Positions 42,477-50,622 of a stretch of 50,622 nucleotides of DNA are shown piece after piece. Under the pieces are notes generated by a model. The model was not told the DNA's origin, did not search any database, and saw only the letters and a list, made by a program, of their open reading frames with translations. The translations under genes were made by a program, and so were the position numbers. The DNA is from Zoogloea sp. (GTDB lineage Bacteria; Pseudomonadota; Gammaproteobacteria; Burkholderiales; Rhodocyclaceae): NCBI RefSeq assembly GCF_017302315.1, contig NZ_JAFLDT010000021.1, positions 1 through 50,622 on the forward strand. Direction: 5' to 3'. How positions within the stretch are numbered: the first letter of the stretch is position 1; every line of letters begins with the position of its first letter.

Positions 42477-43601
42477 ATGAATGCAACACCTCTGAAAACC
42501 GTCATCATTGTCCCGACCTACAATGAAAGGGACAACATTGCTGCACTGGTCCAAGCCCTGCAGGAGGAGTTCAAGTGCATTCGCCACGATATGCACATAC
42601 TGGTTGTGGACGACAACTCTCCCGACCGAACCGCCGACGTCGTGCAAGGCCTCCAGGCATCCCACCCCAACCTGCACCTCCTGAACGGCCAGAAGCAAGG
42701 TCTGGGCGTTGCATATATTCGCGGGATGCGCCACGCCATGGAGGAACTGTCTGCAGACATCGTCTTCGAGATGGATGCCGATTTCTCCCACAAGCCCGAG
42801 GACGTGCCTCGCCTCCTTGCTGCGATTGATGCGGGTGCAGACTTCGTCATTGGTAGTCGGTATGTCCGCGGGGGAACGATCCCCGACGAGTGGGGCCTTT
42901 ATCGCCGTCTGAATTCGCGATTTGGGAATATCGTTGCTCGCTATCTCGCCGGAATCTATTCAGTCAGAGACTGCACAGCCGGATTTCGGGCCATTCGAAC
43001 GTCCATCCTGCGGCGCATTGACTTCGACAAGTTGCGAGTCCAGGGGTACGCGTTTCAGGTGGCCCTTCTCCACGCAGCAAAGACCTGCAAAGCCAAGATT
43101 GTCGAGATCCCGGTGAATTTCATTGACCGAACGCATGGAGAGTCCAAGCTGGGCATCCGTGACATCATCGAGTTCATACTCAACGCTTGGTGGATTCGCT
43201 TCGACAGCTCAAAAACCTTCCTGAAGTTCATTATCGTCGGAGCCTCGGGGGTTGTCGTCAATCTCGGAGTCTTCACGATCTTGCTCGCCCAGGGATTCAA
43301 CAAATACGGAGCATCACCGATTGCCATTGAGCTATCCATCGTAACGAATTTCTTCCTGAATAACGGATGGACTTTCCGATGGAGGAAGACCAAGGATCGG
43401 ATGAGAACTCGCGGAATCAAGTTCAATGCCGTCTCGCTGCTGTCGCTGGGCGTAAGCTACTCGACCTTCGTTGGGCTCTCGATGCTTCTGCCGGATTACC
43501 CACCCCAGCTCCATCAGTTCGCCGGCATCATCCCTGCCACATTGGTCAATTACTTTCTGAACTCCTACTGGACGTTCAAGCACACCGAAGACGCGCATTG
43601 A
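42477..43601 (+). CDS. Polyprenol-phosphate glycosyltransferase (GT2, DPM1-like) fused to GtrA-like domain
   Basis: This 374-residue protein joins a GT2 domain (1-235; VIIVPTYNERDNI, HILVVDDNSPDRTADVVQGL, EMDADFSHKPEDVPRL and GSRYVRGGTIPDEW, the signature of dolichol/polyprenol-phosphate mannose synthases) to a C-terminal GtrA-like membrane domain (about 250-370; KFIIVGASGVVVNLGVFTIL, NFFLNNGWTFRW). It likely charges undecaprenyl phosphate with a hexose from NDP-sugar and helps it cross the membrane. Start 42477 is chosen from family alignment. It pairs with the GT39-type gene 142 bp downstream. Confidence 0.88.
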   Translation: MNATPLKTVIIVPTYNERDNIAALVQALQEEFKCIRHDMHILVVDDNSPDRTADVVQGLQASHPNLHLLNGQKQGLGVAYIRGMRHAMEELSADIVFEMDADFSHKPEDVPRLLAAIDAGADFVIGSRYVRGGTIPDEWGLYRRLNSRFGNIVARYLAGIYSVRDCTAGFRAIRTSILRRIDFDKLRVQGYAFQVALLHAAKTCKAKIVEIPVNFIDRTHGESKLGIRDIIEFILNAWWIRFDSSKTFLKFIIVGASGVVVNLGVFTILLAQGFNKYGASPIAIELSIVTNFFLNNGWTFRWRKTKDRMRTRGIKFNAVSLLSLGVSYSTFVGLSMLLPDYPPQLHQFAGIIPATLVNYFLNSYWTFKHTEDAH

Positions 43602-43743
43602 TGATGTGAGCACTTGCGTCGGACGCCTTTCTACAACGAACAACGAACTGACGGTCTCAGATCCGATTCCGAGCCTGTAGCTTTCTCCCGCAGCCGATAC
43701 ACATGGGACTGGAACATCAAGAAGCCGGATTTCAAGCGAGACG

Positions 43744-45048
43744 ATGATGAAACCGCAAAACATGTTCGCCTGGCTTTTAAAGCCAGGCACGCTTCCCCTG
43801 ATTTTCCTCATCTTCGCACTGACACGGGCGGCAGTGCTTCTTGTTCCCATCACCCCCATCTCGGATGCCCTCTGGTATGTTGGTGCGGCCGCCCGTCTGT
43901 CGCAGGGTGAGGGCTATTCGGAAGGCGGCATAGCTACGGCCTATTGGCCCCCAGGCTGGCCAATTGTGCTCGCGCTGATATTCAAGACCTTCGGCGTTTC
44001 GATCCTGGCTGCCCAGCTTTTCAACTTGGCCTGTTCGGTGCTTGCGGGATGGCTCACTCTTGATCTCGGCCGTCATCTTTTCCGCTCGGAAGCCGCTGCT
44101 CGCCTTGGACTCCTGCTCCTGGCGATCTATCCCAACAGCATCGGATATGTACCCTTGATGCTGACCGAGGTCTTCTACACCACTCTTCTTCTCGCGGGCT
44201 GCTGGCTTCTGATCGCTCGCCAGAGCCCTGCAAGCAGAGTACTCGCAGGCGTCATCTTCGGAGTTGCAACACTGACAAAGGCGCAATCGCTGCTCGTGAT
44301 TCCAATGATCTTTGGCGTGGCGGTGCTGCGCTCACCCATGACGATCAAGCATGTCGCAAGCTCCGTTGCCCGTGCTCTCACAGTCGTCCTTGTGGCCTTA
44401 CTGGTCGTAGCCCCCTGGAGCTATCGCAACTACCAAGTGTTCGGGGAATGGGTGTTCGTATCAACGAATGGTGGGCTTACGCTGCTGACCGGAAACAACC
44501 CAAGCGCCCGAGGAGGCTACTCCGAGAAGGATCCATTAGTGACCGGGATCAATCGAAGCGTGTCGGCACAGCTGGAGGTGGACAAGGAGGCACGCAGGCT
44601 TGCAAAAGAGTGGATTCAGGAAAACCCGGGGCGCTTTATGGAACTCATTCCGCTCAAGGCCTTCCGCCTCTGGGGACCAGACGGTGAGTCCGAGTGGTCT
44701 TTCCAGGCCGACCAAGAAAGATACGCGGCCCACGCACTATGGTTCCGCGCCGTACGCTATGCCAATCAGGCCTACTATATCTGTCTCATGTCAGGCTTTT
44801 TATGGGCCGGGTTTCTCCTGCTTTCCAGGAAGGCGAAGCTGACGCCCCCCCGATTTGACTGGTGGCTGCTGCCCTACACGCTGGCCCTTTACCCCACGCT
44901 GATCGCAATGGTTTTTTCGGGACAATCCCGCTTTCACTACCCGGTCATGCCCTTTGTTGCCATGACCTGCGGCTGGCTGCTGACCCACTTGATGATGAAG
45001 CAGCAGGCATACGGATCCGGCCAAGGCCGACAAGTCATCCAGGCCTAA
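43744..45048 (+). CDS. GT39-type membrane glycosyltransferase (ArnT/PMT-like)
   Basis: This 434-residue protein has about ten hydrophobic segments and the PMT/ArnT style start: TRAAVLLVPITPISDALWYV with an acidic Asp in the first periplasmic loop, GEGYSEGGIATAYWPPGWPI, and a large C-terminal periplasmic part. It would take the polyprenol-linked sugar made by the upstream GT2-GtrA protein and add it to an acceptor such as lipid A, a glycan or a protein. The acceptor is unknown. Its stop overlaps the stop of the convergent uvrD gene by 3 bp. Lower GC than neighbours suggests transfer. Confidence 0.8.
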   Translation: MMKPQNMFAWLLKPGTLPLIFLIFALTRAAVLLVPITPISDALWYVGAAARLSQGEGYSEGGIATAYWPPGWPIVLALIFKTFGVSILAAQLFNLACSVLAGWLTLDLGRHLFRSEAAARLGLLLLAIYPNSIGYVPLMLTEVFYTTLLLAGCWLLIARQSPASRVLAGVIFGVATLTKAQSLLVIPMIFGVAVLRSPMTIKHVASSVARALTVVLVALLVVAPWSYRNYQVFGEWVFVSTNGGLTLLTGNNPSARGGYSEKDPLVTGINRSVSAQLEVDKEARRLAKEWIQENPGRFMELIPLKAFRLWGPDGESEWSFQADQERYAAHALWFRAVRYANQAYYICLMSGFLWAGFLLLSRKAKLTPPRFDWWLLPYTLALYPTLIAMVFSGQSRFHYPVMPFVAMTCGWLLTHLMMKQQAYGSGQGRQVIQA

Positions 45049-47267
45049 ACCGCGGTGAGCTTCGCCACCGCCAGCATCAGCCACTTGCTGCCCGCCTCGG
45101 CGAATTTCACCTGAACCCTCGCGTCATTGCCGCTGCCCTCGGCAGAAACGATCACCCCATCGCCGAAACGCGCATGCCGCACGCTCTGGCCGATCCGCAG
45201 CCCCCCCAGGTCGCGGGACTTCATCGGCGGAGGCGCCGGCATGGCAGCCATGGCCGGCTTGGCGGCTCCGGGGTTGTAATAGCGCGCGGAGGGCTCGGGC
45301 GCGAAACTGCGGCGCGGATTGGGCGGCGTCAGCCACTTGGTCAGGCCTTCCGGGATTTCTTCCAGGAAGCGGGAGCGCAGGTTATAGCGCACCTGGCCAT
45401 GGAGCATCCGGCTCTGGGTGAAGCTCAGATAGAGACGCTGGCGCGCCCGGGTGACGGCCACATACATCAGGCGCCGCTCCTCTTCCAGACCGTCCGCCTC
45501 CTGGGCACTGTTCTCATGGGGGAAAAGCCCCTCCTCAAGGCCGCTCAGAAAGACCACGTCGAACTCAAGCCCCTTGGCGGCATGAACCGTCATCAACTGC
45601 ACTGCCTCCGTACCCGCATCCGCCTGATGGTCGCCCGCCTCCAGGGACGCATGCGCAAGAAACTCGGCAAGCACCGAATCGGCAGCGGACGGCGAATCCC
45701 CGGGTGCCTGGCCGGCGCCCACCTCGGCGCTGAAGTTCGCAGCCGCATTGACCAGTTCATCCAGGTTCTCGAGCCGCTCCTGCCCTTCCTTTTCCGCTTT
45801 GTAGTGAGCACGCAGACCAGACACCTCGATCACGTGCTCGACCATCTCATGCAGCGGCAGATCCCGCGTCTCACTGCGCAGGCGCTCGATCAACACCACA
45901 AACTGCGCGAGGGATGAGCCCGGCTTGCCGGAGAGGTGAGGCACTGTCTGGTAGAGCGGCGTATTCCAAGTCCGGGCCGCATCCTGCAGGGCCTCAAGGG
46001 ATCGGGCGCCAATGCCGCGGGTCGGGAAATTGACGACCCGGGTGAACGCGGTATCGTCATCAGAATTGGCGATCAGGCGCAGATAGGCCAGAGCGTGCTT
46101 CACCTCCTGACGCTCAAAGAAGCGCAGCCCCCCATATACCCGGTAGGCAATGCCGCTGGAAAAAAGCTGATGCTCCAGCACCCGCGACTGGGCATTCGAG
46201 CGATAAAGAAGCGCGATGTCGGCACGACTGGCACCGTCACGAACCAGAGACTGGATTTCGTCGACGATCCAGCGAGCCTCATCGGAATCGGCAAACGCTT
46301 CATAGACGCGGATCGGCTCCCCCGCCCCGCGATCCGTCCATAGGTTCTTGCCCAGACGCCTGGTGTTGTTGGCAATCAGCGCGTTGGCCGCATCAAGGAT
46401 GTTGCCGTGGGAGCGATAGTTCTGCTCCAGGCGGATCACGTTTTCAACGCGAAAATCCCGCTCGAAATCCCGCATGTTGCCGACTTCAGCACCGCGGAAA
46501 CGATAGATGGACTGATCGTCGTCACCCACACAGAACAAACTGGCCCCCCCCTCCTCGCCCTTACCGGCCAGCAAGCTCAGCCAGCGGTACTGGAGCACAT
46601 TGGTGTCCTGAAACTCATCCACCAGGATATGGCGGAAACGCGCCTGGTAATGGCGGCGTATCGGCTCATTCCGCACCAGCAACTCGTAGCTGCGCAGCAA
46701 CAACTCGGGGAAATCCACAACTGCCTCGCGCTGGCACTGTGCCTCATACTCCATGTAAAGCTCCACACGACGGCGGCTGTAGTCATCCCATGCCTCGACC
46801 GCAGCCGGCCTCAAGCCCGCCTCCTTTTGGCCGTTGATGAAGTGCTGCAGGTCGCGTGGTGGATACTTTTCATCGTCCACATTGAGGGTTTTCAGCAAGC
46901 GTTTGATCGATGCGAGCTGATCTGCGGTATCGAGGATCTGAAATAGCTGAGGTAAGCCGGCATCCCGATGGTGGGCACGCAGGAAACGGTTGCACAAGCC
47001 ATGGAAGGTCCCGATCCACATGCCCCGGGTGTTGATCGGGAACATGGCCGAGAGCCGCGTCAGCATCTCCTTGGCAGCCTTGTTGGTGAAGGTTACGGCA
47101 AGGATGCCCTGGGGGCTGCAATAGCCGTTCTGCAACAACCAGGCAATGCGCGTGATGAGCACGCGGGTCTTGCCGGAACCTGCACCTGCCAGAATCAGGG
47201 CGTGCCGCGGCGGCAAGGTCACCGCAGCGAGCTGTTCAGCGTTGAGGTGTTCGAGAAGCTGGGACAT
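45045..47267 (-). CDS. uvrD: DNA helicase II (UvrD, superfamily 1A)
   Basis: This 740-residue helicase has Walker A ILAGAGSGKTRVL, motif Ia AVTFTNKAAKEM, the GTFHGLCNRFLRAHH motif, motif II DEFQDTN, motif III VGDDDQSIYRFRGAEVGNM, QNYRS and VTRARQRLYL (motif VI). A C-terminal Tudor-like domain (RIGQSVRHARFGDGVIVSAE) typical of UvrD/PcrA is present. It unwinds DNA with 3'-5' polarity in nucleotide excision and mismatch repair. The start is set at 47267 from family N-termini; the frame is open to 47297. The protein ends tail-to-tail with the GT39-type gene. Confidence 0.96.
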   Translation of the reverse strand: MSQLLEHLNAEQLAAVTLPPRHALILAGAGSGKTRVLITRIAWLLQNGYCSPQGILAVTFTNKAAKEMLTRLSAMFPINTRGMWIGTFHGLCNRFLRAHHRDAGLPQLFQILDTADQLASIKRLLKTLNVDDEKYPPRDLQHFINGQKEAGLRPAAVEAWDDYSRRRVELYMEYEAQCQREAVVDFPELLLRSYELLVRNEPIRRHYQARFRHILVDEFQDTNVLQYRWLSLLAGKGEEGGASLFCVGDDDQSIYRFRGAEVGNMRDFERDFRVENVIRLEQNYRSHGNILDAANALIANNTRRLGKNLWTDRGAGEPIRVYEAFADSDEARWIVDEIQSLVRDGASRADIALLYRSNAQSRVLEHQLFSSGIAYRVYGGLRFFERQEVKHALAYLRLIANSDDDTAFTRVVNFPTRGIGARSLEALQDAARTWNTPLYQTVPHLSGKPGSSLAQFVVLIERLRSETRDLPLHEMVEHVIEVSGLRAHYKAEKEGQERLENLDELVNAAANFSAEVGAGQAPGDSPSAADSVLAEFLAHASLEAGDHQADAGTEAVQLMTVHAAKGLEFDVVFLSGLEEGLFPHENSAQEADGLEEERRLMYVAVTRARQRLYLSFTQSRMLHGQVRYNLRSRFLEEIPEGLTKWLTPPNPRRSFAPEPSARYYNPGAAKPAMAAMPAPPPMKSRDLGGLRIGQSVRHARFGDGVIVSAEGSGNDARVQVKFAEAGSKWLMLAVAKLTAV

Positions 47268-47586
47268 GGGGTGACACGGAATGCGGCGAAGCGCCACATT
47301 CTACTGCCAGTGCCCTGCATTGGCGGATACCGGCGGGTGTTGCGAAAACGCCGCGCCAACGTGACGGATTACTTGAAACAAATTGAAAAGGCGCTTGCAG
47401 TGCGCACCGCAAGCACCTAAACTGAAATTGTGCAATGCAACAAACAAGACTTACCAGAAGCTGAAGGAACCCTTGGACAGCAGCAAATATGCCAAAAAAG
47501 GCAATTTTGCATCGCACCAAAATACACGGCTCCGACATAGAAATCAGCTCGGCTTGTTTGATGCCCCAACATAGGAGTAACAGCAA
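47268..47586. other. Intergenic region between divergent uvrD and the small unknown gene
   Basis: These 319 bp hold no gene that I can support. The stretch is AT-richer than its neighbours and should contain two divergent promoters. AGGAG (47573-47577) near its right end is the ribosome site of the following gene. Candidate -10 boxes exist, but I cannot pair them with convincing -35 boxes. Confidence 0.4.
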
Positions 47587-47913
47587 ATGAAAGCACCAAA
47601 ACTACTTCACTGGCACGCCCGCAAAGCGGGTGTTCCCGTCGAACGCGCCGAAGCCTTGTGGCGCAAGGCCCTTCGCGAAGCTACTGCAGATACCGGCTGG
47701 GTAGGCACCTCGGAATTCTGGGGTGCGGCTGAAGCCCGCTTCCTCGAACTGCTGGCCGAAGAGCAAAGTACGCTTTGCGCCCCCCATGTCGAATCCTTCA
47801 TGCGCACCCAGCATCGCATGGGCCTGATGCCCCTGCTCGCGGCGGAACAGATGTTTTCCGTGATCTCTGCCAACTGGCAGCGCTTCTGCAACCAGATGAA
47901 CAAGGCAGCCTAA
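47587..47913 (+). CDS. Small protein of unknown function upstream of yajC
   Basis: This 108-residue protein is probably soluble and helical (WHARKAGVPVERAEALWRKA, TSEFWGAAEARFLELLAEEQ, then LLAAEQMFSVISANWQRFCN). I do not recognise a family. AGGAG stands 9-13 nt ahead of the ATG, codon use matches the core genome, and a very strong terminator follows, so it is a real, separately expressed gene. In many proteobacteria tgt occupies the position before yajC; here this gene does. Confidence 0.75.
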   Translation: MKAPKLLHWHARKAGVPVERAEALWRKALREATADTGWVGTSEFWGAAEARFLELLAEEQSTLCAPHVESFMRTQHRMGLMPLLAAEQMFSVISANWQRFCNQMNKAA

Positions 47914-47986
47914 GGGCGCCTGCCGCCGCCCCAGGGCGGTGGCGCAACCGTGTTTTTCTCCCTCCTCTCCCTTGTGGAGACTTGAC

Positions 47987-48018
47987 GGCGTCTGTCGCAA
48001 GACAGACGCCGCTTTTTT
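47987..48018 (+). terminator. Strong Rho-independent terminator
   Basis: GGCGTCTGTC (47987-47996) and GACAGACGCC (48001-48010) form a perfect 10-bp stem closed by a GCAA tetraloop of the GNRA type, followed by GC and six T (48013-48018). It ends the small-gene transcript 70 bp after its stop and separates it from the yajC-secDF operon. Confidence 0.95.
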
Positions 48019-48068
48019 GCGTACCGCCCCCCCCAACGACAGGCACTCGAAGGCAGGCCGCCGGGTAC

Positions 48069-48077
48069 TGCTATAAT
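48069..48077 (+). promoter_or_regulatory. Extended -10 promoter element of the yajC-secD-secF operon
   Basis: TGCTATAAT is a perfect extended -10 box, 33 bp before the yajC start and 50 bp after the terminator. No good -35 box is found at 16-18 bp, which fits an extended -10 promoter. Confidence 0.6.
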
Positions 48078-48110
48078 CCAGCCCCTTGCATCTTCACTCC
48101 GGAGTTCAAT

Positions 48111-48443
48111 GTGCTGATTTCCAACGCCTTTGCCCAGGCCGCACCGGCCGCCGCACAGGACCCCCTGGGCGGTCTGACCGGCATTCTGCCGATGATCTTC
48201 ATGTTCGCGGTACTGTGGTTCCTGATGATCCGCCCGCAGATGAAGCGCGCCAAGGAACACAAGGCCCTCCTCGAAGGCCTGCAGAAGAATGACGAAGTCC
48301 TGACCGGTGGCGGCATCGTCGGCAAGGTTGTCGCCATCAGTGATGCCTATGTGACCGTGGAAGTCGCGACCAACACCCAGATCGTCGTTCAGAAGCAGGC
48401 TATTGGCGCCGTTCTGCCCAAGGGCACGCTCAAGTCAATCTGA
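48111..48443 (+). CDS. yajC: Preprotein translocase subunit YajC
   Basis: This 110-residue protein with one membrane segment (GILPMIFMFAVLWFLMIRPQ) ends in a basic cytoplasmic domain (MKRAKEHKALLEGLQKNDEV, then GGGIVGKVVAISDAYVTVEV). It belongs to the SecDF-YajC complex that uses proton motive force to help SecYEG export proteins. GTG 48111 is the start, because GGAG lies 8-11 nt before it and homologues begin there; the frame is open much farther upstream. It precedes secD by 74 bp. Confidence 0.95.
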   Translation: MLISNAFAQAAPAAAQDPLGGLTGILPMIFMFAVLWFLMIRPQMKRAKEHKALLEGLQKNDEVLTGGGIVGKVVAISDAYVTVEVATNTQIVVQKQAIGAVLPKGTLKSI

Positions 48444-48454
48444 GCGGCGCCCAG

Positions 48455-48472
48455 CCGGTGCACACGCACCGG
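48455..48472 (+). other. Perfect hairpin between yajC and secD
   Basis: CCGGTGC (48455-48461), loop ACAC and GCACCGG (48466-48472) form a 7-bp stem followed by TTTACTTT. It may act as a weak internal terminator or an RNA processing site, lowering secD and secF relative to yajC. Confidence 0.55.
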
Positions 48473-48517
48473 TTTACTTTGGCCGCCGGGCCTGTACCCC
48501 ATCCTTCCCGCCAGACC

Positions 48518-50377
48518 ATGAACCGCTATCCTCTCTGGAAGAATCTCCTCATCGGGCTCGTCCTGCTGTGGGGCCTGATCTACACCCTGCCGAACTTCTA
48601 CGGTGAGGTTCCCGCCGTACAGGTCTCGAGCGGCAAGGCCACGCTCAAACTGGACGCAGGCACCACCCAGAAACGCGTCGACGAAATCCTCGCCGCCGCC
48701 GGCATCCAGCACGATGGGTTGTTTTCCGACTTCAACAGTGTGCGTGCGCGCTTTCGCGACACGGACACACAGCTGAAGGCCAAGGATGCCATAGAGAAGG
48801 GCTTCAATCCGGACGCCGCCGATCCGTCCTATGTGGTGGCCCTCAACCTCCTTTCCGCCAGCCCCCAATGGCTCACCAGCATCGGTGCGCTGCCCATGTA
48901 CCTGGGCCTCGATCTGCGGGGTGGCGTGCACTTCCTTCTGCAAGTAGACATGAAGGGCGCGGTCACCAAGCGGCTTGATTCCACCACCGGCGATCTGCGC
49001 ACCCTGCTGCGCGACAAGAACGTGCGCCACGCGGGCATCACCCGGGAAGGCCAGACTGTCGTCATCAAGTTCCGCGATGCTGAAGCCCAATCACGGGCTC
49101 GTGCCGTGATCATGGCCAGCACCAACGATCTGCAACTGACGGAAGGCCAGGACGGCGCAGACTTCAAGATCACCGCCACGCTCAATCCGCTGGCCCAGAA
49201 GTCCATCCAGGAATTCGCACTCAAACAGAACATCACCACCCTGCACAACCGGATCAACGAGCTTGGCGTCGCCGAGCCCGTCATCCAGCAACAGGGCATT
49301 GACCGGATTGTCGTGCAGCTCCCCGGCGTGCAGGACGTGGCCAAGGCCAAGGACATCCTGGGCCGCACGGCCACCCTTGAGATCCGCATGGTGGAGGATG
49401 CACCCGGCGCCCTCGAGGCGGCCATGAACGGCGCCATTCCGCCAGGCACGGAGATATACAACGACCGCGAAGGGCGCCCCCTGCTCGTCAAGAAGCAAGT
49501 GGTCCTCACCGGTGAGCGCCTCACCGACGCCCAGCCAGGATTTGACGGCCAGACCCACGAGGCTGCCGTACACCTCACCCTGGATTCGGCCGGTGCCCGC
49601 ATTTTCAAGGACGTCACCCGCGAGAACGTCAACAAGCGCATGGCCATCCTGCTGATCGAGAAGGGCAAGGGAGAGGTGGTCACCGCCCCGGTCATCCGCG
49701 GGGAGATCGGTGGTGGTCGTGTCCAGATTTCCGGTCGCATGAGCTCCGAGGAAGCCACGGACACCGCGCTGCTGCTGCGGGCAGGTTCCCTGGCAGCACC
49801 GATGGAGATCATTGAAGAACGTACCATCGGCCCGAGCCTTGGGGCCGAGAACATCAGCAAGGGCTTTCATTCGACCCTGTGGGGCTTCGTGGCGATCGGT
49901 ATCTTCATGTGCGCCTACTACATGCTCTTCGGTCTCGTCTCGGTGCTGGCCCTGGCCTCCAACCTGCTTTTGCTGATCGCCCTCCTTTCCTTGCTGCAGG
50001 CCACCCTCACCCTGCCCGGTATTGCGGCCATCGCGCTGACCCTTGGCATGGCCATCGACGCCAACGTGCTGATCAACGAGCGCATTCGAGAGGAACTGCG
50101 CAACGGATCAACACCCCAGGCCGCCATCTCGGCAGGCTATGACCGGGCATTCGACACCATTCTCGACTCCAACGTCACCACGCTGATCGCCGGCGTTGCC
50201 CTGCTGGTGTTCGGCTCGGGGCCGGTGCGGGGTTTCGCCGTGGTCCACTGCCTTGGCATCCTGACCTCCATGTTCAGTGCCATCCTCGTATCCCGCGGCC
50301 TGGTGAACCTGATCTACGGCAAGAAGCGCAAGCTCGACAAGCTGGCCATCGGCCAGGTGTGGAAGCCGGGCAACTAA
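48518..50377 (+). CDS. secD: Protein translocase subunit SecD
   Basis: This 619-residue inner membrane protein has one N-terminal membrane segment (NLLIGLVLLWGLIYTLPNFY), a large periplasmic domain with GLDLRGGVHFLLQVDMKGAV and P1/P4-type folds, and a C-terminal RND-like bundle of five segments with GMAIDANVLINERIREELR carrying the proton-relay Asp. It works with SecF and YajC to complete protein export. ATG 48518 is used; the frame is open earlier, but the extra residues do not belong to the family. secF follows 33 bp later. Confidence 0.97.
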   Translation: MNRYPLWKNLLIGLVLLWGLIYTLPNFYGEVPAVQVSSGKATLKLDAGTTQKRVDEILAAAGIQHDGLFSDFNSVRARFRDTDTQLKAKDAIEKGFNPDAADPSYVVALNLLSASPQWLTSIGALPMYLGLDLRGGVHFLLQVDMKGAVTKRLDSTTGDLRTLLRDKNVRHAGITREGQTVVIKFRDAEAQSRARAVIMASTNDLQLTEGQDGADFKITATLNPLAQKSIQEFALKQNITTLHNRINELGVAEPVIQQQGIDRIVVQLPGVQDVAKAKDILGRTATLEIRMVEDAPGALEAAMNGAIPPGTEIYNDREGRPLLVKKQVVLTGERLTDAQPGFDGQTHEAAVHLTLDSAGARIFKDVTRENVNKRMAILLIEKGKGEVVTAPVIRGEIGGGRVQISGRMSSEEATDTALLLRAGSLAAPMEIIEERTIGPSLGAENISKGFHSTLWGFVAIGIFMCAYYMLFGLVSVLALASNLLLLIALLSLLQATLTLPGIAAIALTLGMAIDANVLINERIREELRNGSTPQAAISAGYDRAFDTILDSNVTTLIAGVALLVFGSGPVRGFAVVHCLGILTSMFSAILVSRGLVNLIYGKKRKLDKLAIGQVWKPGN

Positions 50378-50410
50378 GACGCGCAACCACATAGAAACGG
50401 AACCGCCATC

Positions 50411-50622
50411 ATGGAATTTTTCCGCATCCGCAAAGACATCCCTTTCATGAAGCACGCGCTGGTGTTCAACGTCATTTCGTTGGTCACCTTTCTGTTCGCC
50501 GTGTTTTTCCTGGTCACCAAGGGACTCCATTTCAGCGTCGAGTTCACCGGCGGCACCCTGATGGAGGTGAGCTATGCCGAAGCGCCGAACCTCGAGAAGC
50601 TCCGCGAATCACTGGCCAAGGA
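50411..50622 (+). CDS. secF: Protein translocase subunit SecF (5' part, runs off the window)
   Basis: The first 70 codons are present: MEFFRIRKDIPFMKHALVFN, a hydrophobic segment VISLVTFLFAVFFLVTKGLH and the start of the periplasmic part FSVEFTGGTLMEVSYAEAPN. FTGGTLMEV is typical of SecF. It begins 33 bp after secD in the same operon and continues past base 50622. Confidence 0.93.
   Translation, partial: MEFFRIRKDIPFMKHALVFNVISLVTFLFAVFFLVTKGLHFSVEFTGGTLMEVSYAEAPNLEKLRESLAK

Noticed and set aside
1-50622. CRISPR array, tRNA or rRNA genes
   Set aside because: No regularly spaced repeats, cloverleaf with CCA end or rRNA-like stretch was seen while reading; the only short tandem repeat is the three-unit one at 19915-19950.

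Overview
The window looks like part of the chromosome of a high-GC betaproteobacterium, probably of the Rhodocyclales (Thauera/Azoarcus/Zoogloea type). This rests on base composition, on the housekeeping genes (metG, dnaE, maeB, uvrD, yajC-secD-secF, a PaeA-type exporter), and on aromatic catabolism next to the tail of a probable indolepyruvate ferredoxin oxidoreductase. The genus is an inference. No rRNA, tRNA or CRISPR array was seen.

Region 1 (0-8.65 kb) is a gallate / 4-oxalomesaconate catabolic cluster on the + strand. It holds a LysR-type regulator with two tandem HTH domains, an AAHS-type aromatic acid permease, LigJ-type 4-oxalomesaconate hydratase, LigK/GalC-type 4-carboxy-4-hydroxy-2-oxoadipate aldolase, GalD tautomerase, GalA/DesB gallate dioxygenase and a second MFS transporter. 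Together these would import gallate, cleave its ring and convert the product to pyruvate and oxaloacetate. A palindromic repeat lies between ligJ and ligK.

Region 2 (8.65-20 kb) is accessory DNA. A sirtuin gene is cut after about 82 codons and joined to the 5' half of a group II intron. The intron sits in the 3' end of an IS66 transposase gene, and the IS66 end in turn cuts an Old Yellow Enzyme-like gene. Two DUF3861 genes flank this scar. Beyond it lies a minus-strand tripartite efflux operon, nodT-type outer membrane factor, emrB-type MFS, a Fur-family regulator and emrA-type adaptor, followed by an SDR-like gene, a DUF190 gene and the second DUF3861 gene. A divergent TetR regulator and a secreted GlcG/HbpS-like protein complete it. 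The divergent promoters carry matching ACC-N4-GGT operators exactly 100 bp apart, each touching a -10 box. A complete IS5-type element closes the region.

Region 3 (20-41.9 kb) is mostly core genome: a serine beta-lactamase-like lipoprotein, the Fe-S carrier ApbC/Mrp, metG (with a codon-usage-shifted patch), a SulP anion transporter, acylphosphatase, a PAS-GGDEF-EAL protein, dnaE, a PaeA-like exporter, a rhomboid protease, a GAF-like/GGDEF diguanylate cyclase, a small exported protein, a quinone oxidoreductase, malic enzyme and an orphan ParA-like ATPase.

Region 4 (41.9-50.6 kb) opens with a roughly 590-bp stretch with no recognised gene, followed by a lipid-glycosylation pair (GT2 fused to GtrA, then a GT39-type membrane glycosyltransferase). 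Then come uvrD on the opposite strand, a small unknown gene ending in a very strong terminator, and the preprotein translocase operon yajC-secD-secF, which runs off the end.
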